Positions 23,240-34,395 of a stretch of DNA of 64,000 nucleotides are shown here, one piece after another. The translations under genes and the position numbers were made by a program. The notes under the pieces were generated by a model. It had not been told where the DNA came from, ran no database searches, and worked only from the letters and a program-made list of their open reading frames with translations. The DNA is from Metallyticus violacea (Eukaryota > Arthropoda > Insecta > Mantodea > Metallyticidae): the NCBI GenBank assembly GCA_030762175.1, contig CM060831.1, positions 142,875,001 through 142,939,000 of the forward strand, read 5' to 3'. How positions within the stretch are numbered: the first letter of the stretch is position 1; the number at the start of each line of letters is the position of its first letter.

Positions 23240-23879
23240 GTTTGAGAACTGCGGAATTAACATTTGCTGAAAGAAACACCTTTTAGAGAAAGAGCAAATT
23301 GAAAATTCAATAATGGAACGAAGTTCATTGCAGTCACCTACTGACCTAAAACTGTCCACCTCCCCTCTTTCTTCTTTGCCCCTGCTGCAGTTTTTACGAT
23401 TTTGAGGTCCCTGCGTGCTGTCTTACTGTGCTGACAGTTAACTCAGTTGCAAACAACGCCTGTCCCTCATCACTAATTTTCTGTCTTGATGTACCAAGTT
23501 TGTTCCCGTCACACTTATTTTTAGATTTTTATTAGCCTCGCATTCATATTGGTTTTCGAAATGGCAGAAATGGCAGTAATTCTGAATTTCTCTTTTGAAA
23601 CAGAAACATCTATAGAACGCTTCGGATAAATTTTGCATTTTGACCTTGCTGACTGTCTCAGCCGTAGTGCAGCTGTTCCCGGGCGTGTGTTGTGTTGTTG
23701 TTCGTTTCTTAATTTGGCAGTATATATACAGTGCATTATGCCTTGTGTGTTTACAATGGCACAGAGGTCTTTATGTACTATTCATATGTGTTAACTCGAC
23801 GGTGAAAGAATCATTGGGTCAATTTATTTTTTGAGTATACGGTTGGTTCTGTCACTTATGTGAAAACCAAAATAACCCT
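23240..23879. other. Unexplained stretch
   Basis: No gene or repeat family recognised; short open frames only. Confidence 0.4.
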
Positions 23880-24195
23880 TTTTTCAGAGAATTAACCGAC
23901 AGGGAGCGGATTATTTCAAAGGACTCTGCCACTGCTCACACGGCGAATAATTGCACGAGAGCAATTCACAATACGTTTCCACAAGACAGAGTTATTACTA
24001 AGGATTTGTAGCCCCCTCGGTCTCCCGATTATTACCTCTGTAGTAAATTAAAAAATGCCGTGTACAACACGAGCCCGTACACATACAAGAACTCAAAAAT
24101 AATATTCGTCAAGAATTTGCCCGGATTTCTCAAAATGAACTACAGCGAGTGATGGATAATTTCTTAAAGAGAGTAAAAACTGTGTGGAAAATTAA
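23880..24195 (+). pseudogene. DDE transposase C-terminal half
   Basis: Reading across frames: DSATAHTANNCTRAIHNTF (second catalytic Asp region), then RSPDYYLCSKLKNAVYN (third Asp region), then ISQNELQRVMDNFLKR. A relative of the fragment at 11905. A stop and two frameshifts are visible. The 5' half is missing. Confidence 0.65.
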
Positions 24196-24199
24196 GGAG

Positions 24200-24470
24200 G
24201 GCGGGGGGCAGTTTCAAAACCTCTCGATACAAAGCTGCATCCTCCGGAACCAATAATGCCATGCACCAACCTCCTCTTTCGTAGGATGCAACGTTTTGCT
24301 TCTGACTGCCAAACTGGTGGCCTTCTCTATTTTTCATGACAGTTGGAAACAGGAAAATTTCCCAAGGAGCCAGATCTGGACTATACGGTGGTTGGTTCAC
24401 CAGTGTCACTCCGAGTTCTTGCAGAAATATCATTGTTTCCAAATTTCGTGGTGAAGCAACATGCATCGCA
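24200..24470 (-). pseudogene. Mariner transposase fragment
   Basis: The minus-strand frame includes ETMIFLQELGVTLVNQPPYS and then PDLAPWEIFLFPTVMKN, the third catalytic Asp block of DD34D mariners. The frame is open for 100 codons but begins and ends inside the domain. It meets the fragment at 23880-24195 tail to tail. Confidence 0.65.
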
Positions 24471-24529
24471 ACCTAGAATTCGACTACTTTCTGTTATTGC
24501 TCTGAAAATCCTGGCGACGTTGACAAAAT

Positions 24530-24534
<5 letters not shown>

Positions 24535-24581
<47 letters not shown>
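24535..24581. repeat. (TG)n microsatellite
   Basis: Perfect TG dinucleotides. A G run follows at about 24660. Confidence 0.95.
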
Positions 24582-24582
<1 letters not shown>

Positions 24583-24738
24583 CTGGAGTAGAATGTTTGC
24601 AATGCTGAGAAGAAATAGGTGACCATCTTCCGGCCTGCATTTTGACATGAACTTCACTGGGGGGGGGGGTCGTCAATTGGAAAGACCCAGATTGCCTGCA
24701 ATCTGATTTGGATCGATTGTTAATCCACCTCTAAAGAT

Positions 24739-25015
24739 TTTTTTTAGTAGTGCTTAACGCCCATTTTGCTACAGAGGTACCACAGGCGGTGGCACTAATG
24801 ATACATGAGATGAAATGATATATTGGCAAAGGATATTTTCTTTAAGGAAGGAAACGTTCCAGTTTGGGGTAACTACCCGGCATTTGCCATTTATGAGGAC
24901 TGAGGAAAACCTGAAAAAAAAAACCTGTCAGAGAGGACGGTCCCGGCGGGATTCGAACCCTAGACTTCCCGCTTACGAGTCCGCGCCTTAACAGCCTCGG
25001 CCACCCGTGGCGGTT
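24739..25015 (-). mobile_element. SINE-A copy with 12-bp TSD, inside a mariner end
   Basis: Reverse-oriented full-length SINE-A. ACCTCTAAAGAT (24727-24738) and ACCTGTAAAGAT (25016-25027) flank it, 11 of 12 matching. The right flank is the C-terminal coding end of the mariner at 25028-25998, so the SINE inserted into that older element. Confidence 0.92.
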
Positions 25016-25027
25016 ACCTGTAAAGAT

Positions 25028-25998
25028 ACCGTGGACACGTCGCAATACCTTTAGTCCGACTTTCCAGCTTTTTAATAGTCTCAGTAAAAAAGATTTGTTC
25101 AACTGTGAAAAACAAGAGTGTCTCAATTTTAACCTCATTATTTGATGTGAATCTTCGTCTACCTCGGCTTTTCCTCAGGTTTCGGGGACAAAAAGTAATC
25201 AATAGAAGCCAAATCTGGCGAATCTGGCGGATGTGGAAGCGAAGGACATGCAGTTTTGCAGCAACAATCCCAGAGATGTGTGAAAATGCATTGTCGCGAT
25301 GAAAGAGAATTTTCGATTAAGATTCAGCTCGAATAGCATCCTTCATTTGGTGCAATAGTGAAGCGCAATACTCTCAGGTGATGGTTCTGTCTTTCTGGAG
25401 GTAGTCTACGAACAGGACACGGAGACTCCCAGAAAACTGTAGCCATGATTTCCTACAAATGGGACCGTTTTTTCTTTCTTTGGTGCACTTTCACCTGTTG
25501 CCACCCACTATTTGGACTGCCCCTTCGTCTCTGGCGTGTAGAGATGAATTTCTGTTTCATCTACTGTATGAAACATGAGAAATTTACCAGAATTGCGTTT
25601 AAATAAGTCTAAACACTTGCAAAATGTTCATTCGAAGGCGTTTTTGGTCCATTGTTAACAAACGTGGCACTCATCGAGTGGAAAGCTTTCTCATACCCAA
25701 AACTTCACATGTAGTGGACAGGGTCCATCGAGGTCTTTGCAATGTCAGTCAACTCACGTACCCTCAATCGGCGATCATTAAGTACAGCATTGTGAATTTT
25801 TGTCATAATCTTGTTGGTTGTAGTAGTTTTGGGATGCCCTAAGCGCTCATCATTTTGAATGGACGCAGGAACACGCTTATATTCAGCAGCCCACTTTTTA
25901 ACCGTCGAAACAAAAAGGTAGAATCCTTTAATGTGGAATCTAACTCCTTTTGTATTTCTGCTGAGGTTAACCGCAAAGTATTTTATCACAGCTGGTAT
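25028..25998 (-). pseudogene. Mariner transposase, broken
   Basis: N-terminal part on the minus strand (open at 25705-25989): STVKKWAAEYKRVPASIQ, then GHPKTTTTNKIMTKIHNAVL and LNDRRLRVRELTDIAKTSMD, the two helix-turn-helix regions. The WIHYY-type first-Asp block is degraded near 25550. The third-Asp block PHPPDSPDLASIDYFLS lies near 25215. The C-terminal end adjoins the SINE-A at 24739. At least five stops or shifts make it inactive. Confidence 0.75.
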
Positions 25999-26185
25999 TT
26001 CAGTTTATCTAATTTGTAGAAAATGTTAACAGAGGTTTTTTTACACGATTGTCTCAAATAAGTGACTACACTTACGCGTCTGAAACTTTATATAGTCCAT
26101 CCAAAGGATAATACTTGGCAACTATCATTGTAGTTTGGCAATCTTCACCGCATATCTGAGTCAGGCCGAGAACTTTTAGAATACA

Positions 26186-26290
26186 CTTATTATCTGTAAA
26201 TAGCTCGCGGATTGTTCTTCACTATGGCTTCTACATGAGCGATGTTTTCATGATTGCTGGACGCCCCCTGCGCTGCACGTCTAAACTCAG
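26186..26290 (-). pseudogene. Possible mariner-like HTH fragment
   Basis: A minus-strand frame with AQGASSNHENIAHVEAIVKN resembles the linker and second helix-turn-helix of mariner-like transposases. It is short, and the flanks give no further support. Confidence 0.3.
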
Positions 26291-26632
26291 CGAATCAGCT
26301 ATAAACCTAGTACGTGAAAGATAACGAAGTCTGGAAAGGGTTTCTGTAATTTTTCTCAGGATTCCGTTGGCTCAATCCGCATTTATAGATGTAATATAAC
26401 CGAATGAAAATGCTCTCAAGTAAATATTTCTTAGAACATCAGACAGCGAGAGCATGATTACAATTAGCATTTTGCTGTAGCTGCAACAAAGGGTGCCGCT
26501 GTGGTTAATCAAGACATTCTCTTTACAGGGCTGCCAATGGAAAATGTATACCTATCATAGTTTCTTAAAATCCGTAAAATTACATGGCAGCAATCTTAAG
26601 TATTAAAATAATACAAAATGCATAATTTCTTT
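26291..26632. other. Unexplained stretch
   Basis: No gene or repeat family recognised. Confidence 0.4.
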
Positions 26633-26822
26633 AGTAGTTAGCCTCGTAAACCCAAGATTCCCAATAGAGTCGATGGATTTTTTCAAGCGTAAAAGTATGG
26701 CTTCCTTAGGAAGGGAAGTAAAACCACGGGTCCCATATCGTACATTTGCGACACGAAAAAGAACCTCAAGCCTGATATAAGAGGTCTCTGAGCAAAATTT
26801 ATCGTCCGTTTCAATTCCTAGT
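26633..26822 (+). mobile_element. SINE-B copy, truncated at both ends
   Basis: Starts within the tRNA head (GCCTCGTAAACCCAAGATTC), lacks box B, and contains GGAAGGGAAGTAAAACCACG and TCTGAGCAAAATTTATCG. The 3' block is missing. Confidence 0.7.
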
Positions 26823-27123
26823 AGGTAGGTGAAAGGTAAATTACTCACGCAATGAAAGAATTATTTCGTCATTTCGCTATTTTTGTTGCTCACCCTTTTA
26901 TTTGTGGCCGGAACCTGTGGTAATATAAAAGATACATGCAGAAGGCGCTGTGGGGAAACTTGAATGACAGCTAAGAATTGCAAAAAATTGCGGAACATTT
27001 ACCATTATTTTGTTTGAGATGATTAAGTCTCTTTATTCTTCTAAAACTGTTCTCTGTCTTATACGACTTCTTTTCTACTTAGATAAGTTTTATCTCAATA
27101 TGAATAAATTGAGACAAATTACA

Positions 27124-27124
<1 letters not shown>

Positions 27125-27183
<59 letters not shown>
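27125..27183. repeat. (TTA)n microsatellite
   Basis: About 20 TTA units, giving a spurious poly-Ile frame. Confidence 0.95.
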
Positions 27184-28658
27184 TACATAAACTTTAGCAT
27201 TGCTACAGACTTCGGGTTTTCTGAGACAGTTTTGGAAAAAAGTTCGGTCCGGGCTTGTCTAAAGAAATTTACTGTAAAATCCTCCTAAGAATATTATAGA
27301 TATAAAGAGTATTTTTATTTATTTATTTATTTTTGGAAAAGTTAATTGAATTGAAGATTTGATTTTGCATTGTGTGGAATACCTTTTAGCTGGATTTTAT
27401 TTTAAGGATTTGCATTTGTGTTGAGGATGTCAAAATAATAATAATAACAATAATAAAACATTAATAATAGCAATAATAAATAATAAACAACAATAATAAA
27501 TAAATAATGCTCACAATTAACAAATAGCATTGAGAAAGCGGGAGAAATGCTTTTCCTAAATACATGATATGAATATGTGCTTATTTTTAGCTTCTTTGAG
27601 GATTGCGTTTATATGTTGCTGTAAGCATAAAACTATAGATCTAGTTTTTACTAAATAAAACAAAATTGTGTTAAAAGGCCATTAAATTTCTGTAAATTAT
27701 TATTTTAGATTATTATAAATAGTAAATAATAGCTAGATTTGAAATTATTTGCATGGTAACTGTTTACCAACTCTATAGACAAGAAGAAATAGAGCTAATT
27801 TACTACGATCACAAGTTCTAAAATGCATGACCACCACCTCATTATATTAACCTTATATTTTGTTTACTTACATTTAAAACGCTGCCTTCTTAGTTGCTTT
27901 CTTTACCACTTTTTAATTACTACCTCGTAATATGAAAAGAATAGCATAACTATATAATTTTTACCAAAACTACCTTACTTATCTTTACATTAAAAATGAC
28001 ATTAACATAAGTAAACAACATTAAAACAAAGGAACGCCGACCTTGAGGTGCGAATCTAGCGACTGAGCTGTAAAACAATTGAACCAGCAAAAGTGCAGTC
28101 CTGTGGTGTAATATAAGAAAACGATGTTCTTAGCCTTCTGAGAATGCCATAGTCAGCTGTTTCGGCGTATGTTTTTTTTAACAGCAAGGTCATGCCATTC
28201 CATTGGAAATGGCCATTAAAAGAGACAGAATTAAAGAACTATTACAATATTCAGTTATTTAATAAATGATAACTGACACGCTTTTAGCTGCAACAAAATA
28301 TTGCTATGCTGGAGCACAGGGGAAGATGCAAAGCTAAACTTTTCTAAAGTGGTGGCGAAAACTGGGTCATGTTCACTGAAAACATGTGTTGATAGTGCAG
28401 AATTGAAACTTCTGTGTTGCTCTATTTTTTCCCTTTATTTTTTACAATCTCTGTTTTCTTTTTTCGCTTTATCAATCGTTTCCTCCTACTTTTTTGAGTT
28501 ACAGCAGTGATTTTTGTGAGAGAGAGAGAAACTTTGGAATAAATTGTAGAGGCCGCTTTTATAATTACCACTTATCTCCAGCATTCAATGAGTGAAACAT
28601 TGTCAAATATATGAAACAATATAATACTTGGCCAAAAGTAATTCAAGAAAGTGTAATT
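27184..28658. other. AT-rich stretch, no gene seen
   Basis: About 1.5 kb of very AT-rich DNA with a TTTA tract at 27313-27330 and imperfect AATA repeats at 27436-27506. No gene recognised. Confidence 0.5.
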
Positions 28659-28880
28659 AGCCACGGGTAACCGATATCGTTAAAGCACGGACACTTGAGC
28701 GGAAGGTCTGGGGTTCGATATCTGCCAAGACTGCCCTCCATGATTCAGGTTTTTTCCAGGTTTTCCTTAGTCATCGTAAATGGCTTAAAAATCCTTTCCC
28801 AATTTATAATTTCATCTCATATTTCAGTATCCACTGCTCGTGGTATCTCAGCATCAAAAAAACGGGCGTTAAACTCTATT
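28659..28880 (+). mobile_element. SINE-A copy, internally shortened
   Basis: Head AGCCACGGGTAACCGATATC; box B GGGGTTCGATATC; 3' block CGGGCGTTAAACTCTATT. The middle block with the GGAAGGAA-type sequence is deleted. Confidence 0.8.
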
Positions 28881-29593
28881 AAAAATATCTCCCATTTACA
28901 TAAGGTAAAATGTATTTACCTTAAGGGATATTATGTTAAAAATAAAAATGATTTTCAAGCTAAAAACTCGTTTTCATGTATGTGGTCTAACAAACTAGAG
29001 GAACTGCAGAGAAAGCAAGTAATAAATTAATAGATATTGCCTGTTACTTTCGCTATTAGTTTTAACGCGCATTCGCTATTGAAAGATAAATGTGTTTGTA
29101 CATGTCTTTGTTTAGAGCATATTCTGGAAATTATAACGCTATCGGCATTTCTTCTAAGAATATTCATGGAAATACGTGAGAAGTATCGGGGAAGACCACA
29201 AACCACAAATTCGATTTCCAAAAGACTAACCAACTGCTATACGTTCAGTTCTTTATTGTTAATGAAAATGCGCACAATGTGCAAGAATAAACTGGATTAC
29301 ATTATTCTAGTTCGTTTTGTTATTGACATATGTCTTTTCCTGCAGATTTGGGCGTGATACCTTTCACAGTGTTTTTGCACAATTCACACATTTGGCTGAT
29401 GGAATCTCTTGTTTATGCAGAACTTGTGGTGAAAACTATAAATTGCGTATTGAGTTACTGTGTGTTGAAGCTTGTAGTTTGCCTTTTTCCATTCATCCAT
29501 CATTATGGCGCCGGTTGAGTCATTTCAGGTATTGTTTTTCTTTTCTAGGAGTATTTGGCGTATGCTCTCGTAGGCCTTGGTTGATTTGCTTTG
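28881..29593. other. Unexplained stretch
   Basis: Several overlapping open frames (up to about 106 codons) lack any recognisable domain. No repeat family seen. Confidence 0.35.
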
Positions 29594-29754
29594 ACCCTTT
29601 TTAACATCTCAGGTCATCAACGTCCCATTCAATTCAGGGCGTGAAGCGGCCACAAATTTTGCTCAGAGGCCTCTAAGATCAGGCTTGAGGTTCTTTTTGT
29701 GTCTTAAATCTACGACATGGAACCCAAGGCTCTACTTCCCTTCCGAAGGAAGCA
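29594..29754 (-). mobile_element. SINE-B 3' part
   Basis: Reverse-oriented: CATCTCAGGTCATCAACGTC, CACAAATTTTGCTCAGAGGC, CTTCCCTTCCGAAGGAAG. It stops before the tRNA head, so the 5' end is truncated. Confidence 0.8.
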
Positions 29755-29815
29755 GGCCTTGGTGTTTGGCAGAAGTATCTACGTTCTGATGTCCTCTATG
29801 AAGAACGTTAAGACA

Positions 29816-30365
29816 TTAGTCAATTTTGACCGCGCTGTCTTCCCGATACCCAGGATTCGTTTCATATAACCGGCTTTGACTTTCTCTGGTGTTATAAGGT
29901 CGTTGATTTTTAGCTTGCCCCAGATTATATGGATTCCATAAGTTTGCTGTTTTTGTTGAGAGTTTTTGGGACTGTTGGATGTTGTAATTTGCTTTTATTG
30001 CCGCTGTTGCTCTTTCTTTCACATGAGTGTTAAAGGATGTCAAACTCCAAGATATTTGAATTTGGGTGTTACTTCTAGTGGTTTATTTTGAACCGTCAGT
30101 GAGTCCTTGGGTGTGAGTGTACCACCTTTTCTGGAAATCATTTGTTTGGTTTTTCCATGGTTTATTTGTATGTCGTTTTCCAGGACCCATGAGGTGAGTC
30201 TGTTTAGTACATTTTGTGGCTCTTCTTTGCTTTCTGAAGCTATAGTCATGTCGTTTGCATCAAGTATGAGTGTTGCTGAGCTGTCCATAATGATTTTTGT
30301 GATGTCTGCTGTGGTGATGTTGAACAGGGTCGGGTTGATCGGATCTCCTTGTTCGGGTTTTTATA
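29816..30365 (-). pseudogene. LINE reverse-transcriptase fragment
   Basis: Reading down the minus strand: EQGDPINPTLFNITTADI (the QGDP motif), then LDANDMTIASESKEEPQNV, where a YADD-type catalytic site is altered to A-N-D. IQINHGKTKQMISRKGG and LEVTPKFKYLGV follow. A frame change then leads to SFNTHVKERATAAIKANYNI. These are fingers/palm and post-palm RT signatures of non-LTR retrotransposons. The clade is uncertain. The altered catalytic triad and broken frame make it inactive. Confidence 0.8.
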
Positions 30366-30413
30366 AGAATTGGTTTCTTCTTCATTTTGTCAATTTGGAA
30401 AATAATGGATTCA

Positions 30414-30415
<2 letters not shown>

Positions 30416-30466
<51 letters not shown>
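30416..30466. repeat. (TA)n microsatellite
   Basis: Perfect AT dinucleotides between the LINE fragment and a SINE-C. Confidence 0.95.
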
Positions 30467-30469
<3 letters not shown>

Positions 30470-30489
30470 GGTTATTTGAGTTACGGGCC

Positions 30490-30862
30490 ACTTGGGGGGC
30501 ATGGCTCAGATAGTGACGCATTGTACACACATTCGGAAGGTCTCGGTTTCAATTCCATTTGGATGGCCCATCCTGACCTACGGTTTTTTCATGGTTTACC
30601 TTGGCCGTCAAAACGCTGTGATGGTTCTTTACCTTCCACGCTCTCCCATTTCATAAAATTTTATTCCGTTGTTCTGAGGGGTTAGAACGGCATCGAGGTT
30701 TTCTTCAGAAACATGTTAGAAATCCGCGCATCACAACCTTGGATTCTGGCCATACCTCACCCCTGAAGGTATTTCCATTGCTGGCGTAAGCACAAACGGC
30801 CAGCCGTGAGCAAGATTGAAGTTCTCTTTTATCCTCTTCCACCCCAAACAAAGCAATTCAAT
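30490..30862 (+). mobile_element. SINE-C copy, internally deleted
   Basis: Head GGCATGGCTCAGATAGTGAC and box B-like CGGTTTCAATTCC; then GGTTTACCTTGGCCG; 3' end with GGCGTAAGCACAAACGGCCAG-type sequence. The GTGCGGTGT block is missing. Confidence 0.7.
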
Positions 30863-31609
30863 CTTGCGTAGCTGCAATCTGCCGACTGATGACAAATAAT
30901 CATGGTCCAACAATTCTATGTGCATAATTGGACACACCTTGTATTTTAAAGTATTTTGGAGAGACATCCAATATTTGCTTCGTATTTTTAGCTGTTTTAA
31001 CATATCAAGATGTCCTCGTTGTTATTGAAAGATACTAAGGAATCCACTATTCCGTGATTCTTGTTGCAACCACAATATAACAGTAATTATTAATTCAACG
31101 CCTGGGGTTCTACTTTGACCTAACGAATTTTATAGGGGTTTCATTTAAAAATGTATGTGACGTTCGAACGGAGGATTTTGACTCCCACCTGTTGTGCCAA
31201 GTGCTTCAATAGCTTTTGTTTAAACTTGTAGTTTATATTTACTTTTTCATATAAAAAAACAGTGTTTCTTTAAGTTTTCTTTAATCTGTAAATTACTCTC
31301 TTAGAAGAAATGGGGACCGTTTTGTTGAATACATTGGTCAAAAAAAGTATTTTTCCTGCTTTTTTTTTTTAATTCAAATATGTTTTCAGTTTTACTCTCT
31401 AGAGCTATGTTTTTAAACATAATCACATCAAATGTAATAATGTACTTATATTTTTGATGAAATATTAATAAGTCTGGATATATAGCTAAGACAAAACTGT
31501 TTGTTTAGATTTCATTTTAACTTAAATAATAATGAATATATTGAAAAAGAGAGCTATGTGTCAATAATTATGAACTTTCAATTTCTTTTTTCACTATTAG
31601 ACAAAATTA
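30863..31609. other. AT-rich stretch
   Basis: No gene or repeat family recognised. Confidence 0.4.
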
Positions 31610-31696
<87 letters not shown>

Positions 31697-31697
31697 T
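31610..31697. repeat. (TTA)n microsatellite
   Basis: About 29 perfect TTA units. It lies at the end of the broken reading frame described next. Confidence 0.95.
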
Positions 31698-31719
31698 AAG
31701 TTGTATGTCCATCACTAGT

Positions 31720-32353
31720 GTCTCTTTTCAAACATCAACAATAATCAGCCGTTATTTACACATCCCAATGGCCTTGATAGTGGTATTCATTGTTTTAATG
31801 TCTTTATGAAACCGCTCACCTCATTGCACCAAAATTCGCAGGAAAGTAATCGATATGACTATTAATAAAATGCACTTTAACTCCAATTTTACACCCTAGA
31901 TTTCTAAAATGTTGTAACATTTCCCCCACAATTTCTTTATAGTTCTCAGATACATCGACTGAGGAATTCTCATTCTGCATAAGCTCTCGAATCTATGGGT
32001 CCGTCGAAAACACCTGCTGCTGTCTTAGTTTCAGTTCTCTGTGGGAACTTTGTAACAAGAAAGTTGAAACTATCGCTATCCTTATTCAGAGCAGTTAAAA
32101 ATTTCTTCATTAGGTCTAACTTAATATGGAGTGGTGGAAATTTGACATTAGAAGGAGAAACAAGTGCTCTTTTTCTCCAGGAATTAGCCCTAGTGTTCCT
32201 TTCACGAAGTGAACCATTTACTATCTTGTTTAAATCTCTCAGAATATTTATTTTATTAACCTGTACAATGAACAAATAATAAAACCTCATATTTTCTATA
32301 ATACCCATTTCTGAAAAACTGTAACCCGATGAAACTGGTTTGAGAGATTCCAT
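31720..32353 (-). pseudogene. Uncharacterised arthropod repeat-associated protein, broken
   Basis: The minus-strand frame 32353-31970 is open for 127 codons and includes NVKFPPLHIKLDLMKKFLTA and then GVFDGPIDSR. After a stop the reading resumes in another frame with YKEIVGEMLQHFRNLGCKIG and VHFINSHIDYFPANFG. A further shift gives RFHKDIKTMNTTIKAIG, and remnants resembling DYCWCLKR follow. This order matches, from memory, an uncharacterised multi-copy arthropod protein family of unknown function, probably transposon-associated (inference). Two frameshifts and stops make it a pseudogene. Confidence 0.55.
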
Positions 32354-32458
32354 GTGGTAATGAATCAGAAAATATGAACAGTTTTCATTCAGCAGAAAAT
32401 GTGTACACCAGTATAATTGTTGACACCTTCTTTGCTTAGCTCCCTTAATGCATCAAGC

Positions 32459-32881
32459 CAAGAGATTTTGGCGCTAATACTTGGAGTTCGCATTCGGAAA
32501 GTTCGGGATTCAAATTCTTTGTGGTAGGACATTCTGACCTTGGGTTTTCACGTGGTTTCCCCTGGTCGCTTAGGCGAATGCTCGGACGGTTCGTTCCTCA
32601 CACCTCTCATTTCATTGGTTATGTTACATGGTAAAAAATACCAAGGCGAGGTGATCAGGTGCGGTGTTACGGCGGCTTGCGCTTTGGAATGATTCTGCCT
32701 GGGCCTCTGGTGTGAGGGTTAGGGACTCTGTCTACGTCCATGCTTCATCGCTCGTGGATCCTAGGCTCACATTCCCTCTCCCGAAGTGTCTCCAATGAGA
32801 CGTAGGCACAAACGACGAGCGGTTGAGCAAGACTGAGGTTATGAAATATCTTCCTCCGTCCCTAACAAGTCAATTCAATTT
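32459..32881 (+). mobile_element. SINE-C copy
   Basis: Head with TTGGCGCTAATACTTGGAG and GGGATTCAAATTC; body with GGTCGCTTAGGCGAATGCTC, ACCAAGGCGAGGTGATCAGG and GTGCGGTGTTACGGCGGCTT; 3' end GACGTAGGCACAAACGACGAG-type. Nearly full length. Confidence 0.8.
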
Positions 32882-33425
32882 AGATTTCTTAATAAACCCA
32901 TAACAAATAACAATCCTTTCTTGTAGAACGTATTTCATTTCACTTATTCACTGAAAATTACATGGCAATATAAACCAAACAAATACACTTTCTTTAATTT
33001 TCCCATCGTAACAGTCACCAACTTTGAACTGACATGTGCAGGTTGGCAAACGCTGCATCGCTGAGAGAGCATGCGCATTATTAGAGATGTATAGCACGCA
33101 ATAGCTGAGATGCATTGTACACGCAGCAAGTGCCGCACTAAAATAACCTCCTGTTATTTACATTACTTCAGTTTTCCCTGTCATGCCCTTGTATCTTTTT
33201 AGCCGATTGTAACGGCTTCTTTCAATTTTCCTTTCTTCAAGTCATCAACACTTTAATTGCGGTTTCTTGAATTATAGATTTCGCCATTATCTTTAGATTC
33301 TTCTTTGTTACTCTGTCTGGCTTTCTTCTATTTTCATCTAATCTCCCTACTAGTCTTGGAGCTTTCCATTTTATCTATATCAACCTTGTAACTATACGTA
33401 CAAACTTGGCAGTCTGAATAATTAA
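32882..33425. other. Unexplained stretch
   Basis: No gene recognised. The minus-strand frame at 32944-33138 has no known domain. Confidence 0.35.
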
Positions 33426-33711
33426 TTCGGTCCTGGTGGTGTGATGGTAACCATACTTAGCTTCTAAACCCAAGATAGCGGGTTTAAACCTCGTCAAGAT
33501 CGATGGATTTTTCGGGCGTAAAAATCCTAAGTATGGCTTCCTTCGGAAGGGAAGTAAAGCTGTGGGTTCCGTCTCGTACATTTACGGCACGATAAAGAAC
33601 CTCAAGCCTGAAAGTAGCGGCCTCTGAGCAAAATTTGTCGGCCGTTTCACGCCCTGATTTGAATGGGGCGCTGATGACCTAAGATGTTTAAGAGCCTCCG
33701 TAAATAAAACT
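33426..33711 (+). mobile_element. SINE-B copy with 9-bp TSD
   Basis: Full-length SINE-B starting CGGTCCTGGTGGTGTGATGG, flanked by AATAATTAA at 33417-33425 and 33712-33720 (perfect). It is close to the window consensus. Confidence 0.9.
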
Positions 33712-34121
33712 AATAATTAACATTTTAAAATCAATATCATTTCATTTACACAAAGAGCTCCACATTTTTTGGTACTATTGAAACCAATGTAGATTAAAGT
33801 CAGGTTTTACCCCCTAAACCTCAGCCCCCCTATATTTTAAATTTCAAATGGCACCCATTTTCTTATAATACTACACTTTTTAAGGAAGAATATATTATCA
33901 CATTTTTTTTTATTTTATAACATTTGTGACAAGTTGGATGCTTGTTTGAATCTGGGCAAAATAAAAATACAAAAACTATTGAGAATTTAATGTAATAATT
34001 GTGTTTTAGTAGTGAGTTGCTTTAAAATGGTGTACACACAACGAGAAAGAACAGAATGTAAACGAATTAGTCAGCAGTTACGAAATTACTGTAGTATTAT
34101 CCAAAACGAAGGATGTCAATT

Positions 34122-34395
34122 GGTCCTGGTGGTGTAGTGGTAACAATAATTGCCTCGTAGACCCAAGATAGTGGGTTCAGTCTCTACCAGGATCGAATGA
34201 TTATATTGGGCGTAAAAATCCTAAATTTAGCTTACTCAGGGAGAGAAGTAAAGTCGTATATTTACGGCACGTAAAAGAATTTCAAGCCTGAAAGAAGAGG
34301 CCACTGAGCAAAATTTATTGACTATCTCACCTCTTGAATTAAATAGGGCGCTAATGACCTGAAATATTGCACAACGTCAGTAAATAAACCAAAAT
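34122..34395 (+). mobile_element. SINE-B copy
   Basis: Head GGTCCTGGTGGTGTAGTGGT, box B GGGTTCAGTCTC, end CAGTAAATAAACCAAAATA. The middle has a short deletion around the GTGGGTCCC block. Confidence 0.85.

Noticed and set aside
28881..29604. Overlapping open frames of 95-111 codons as genes
   Set aside because: No recognisable domain, no splice-site framework and equal openness on several frames.
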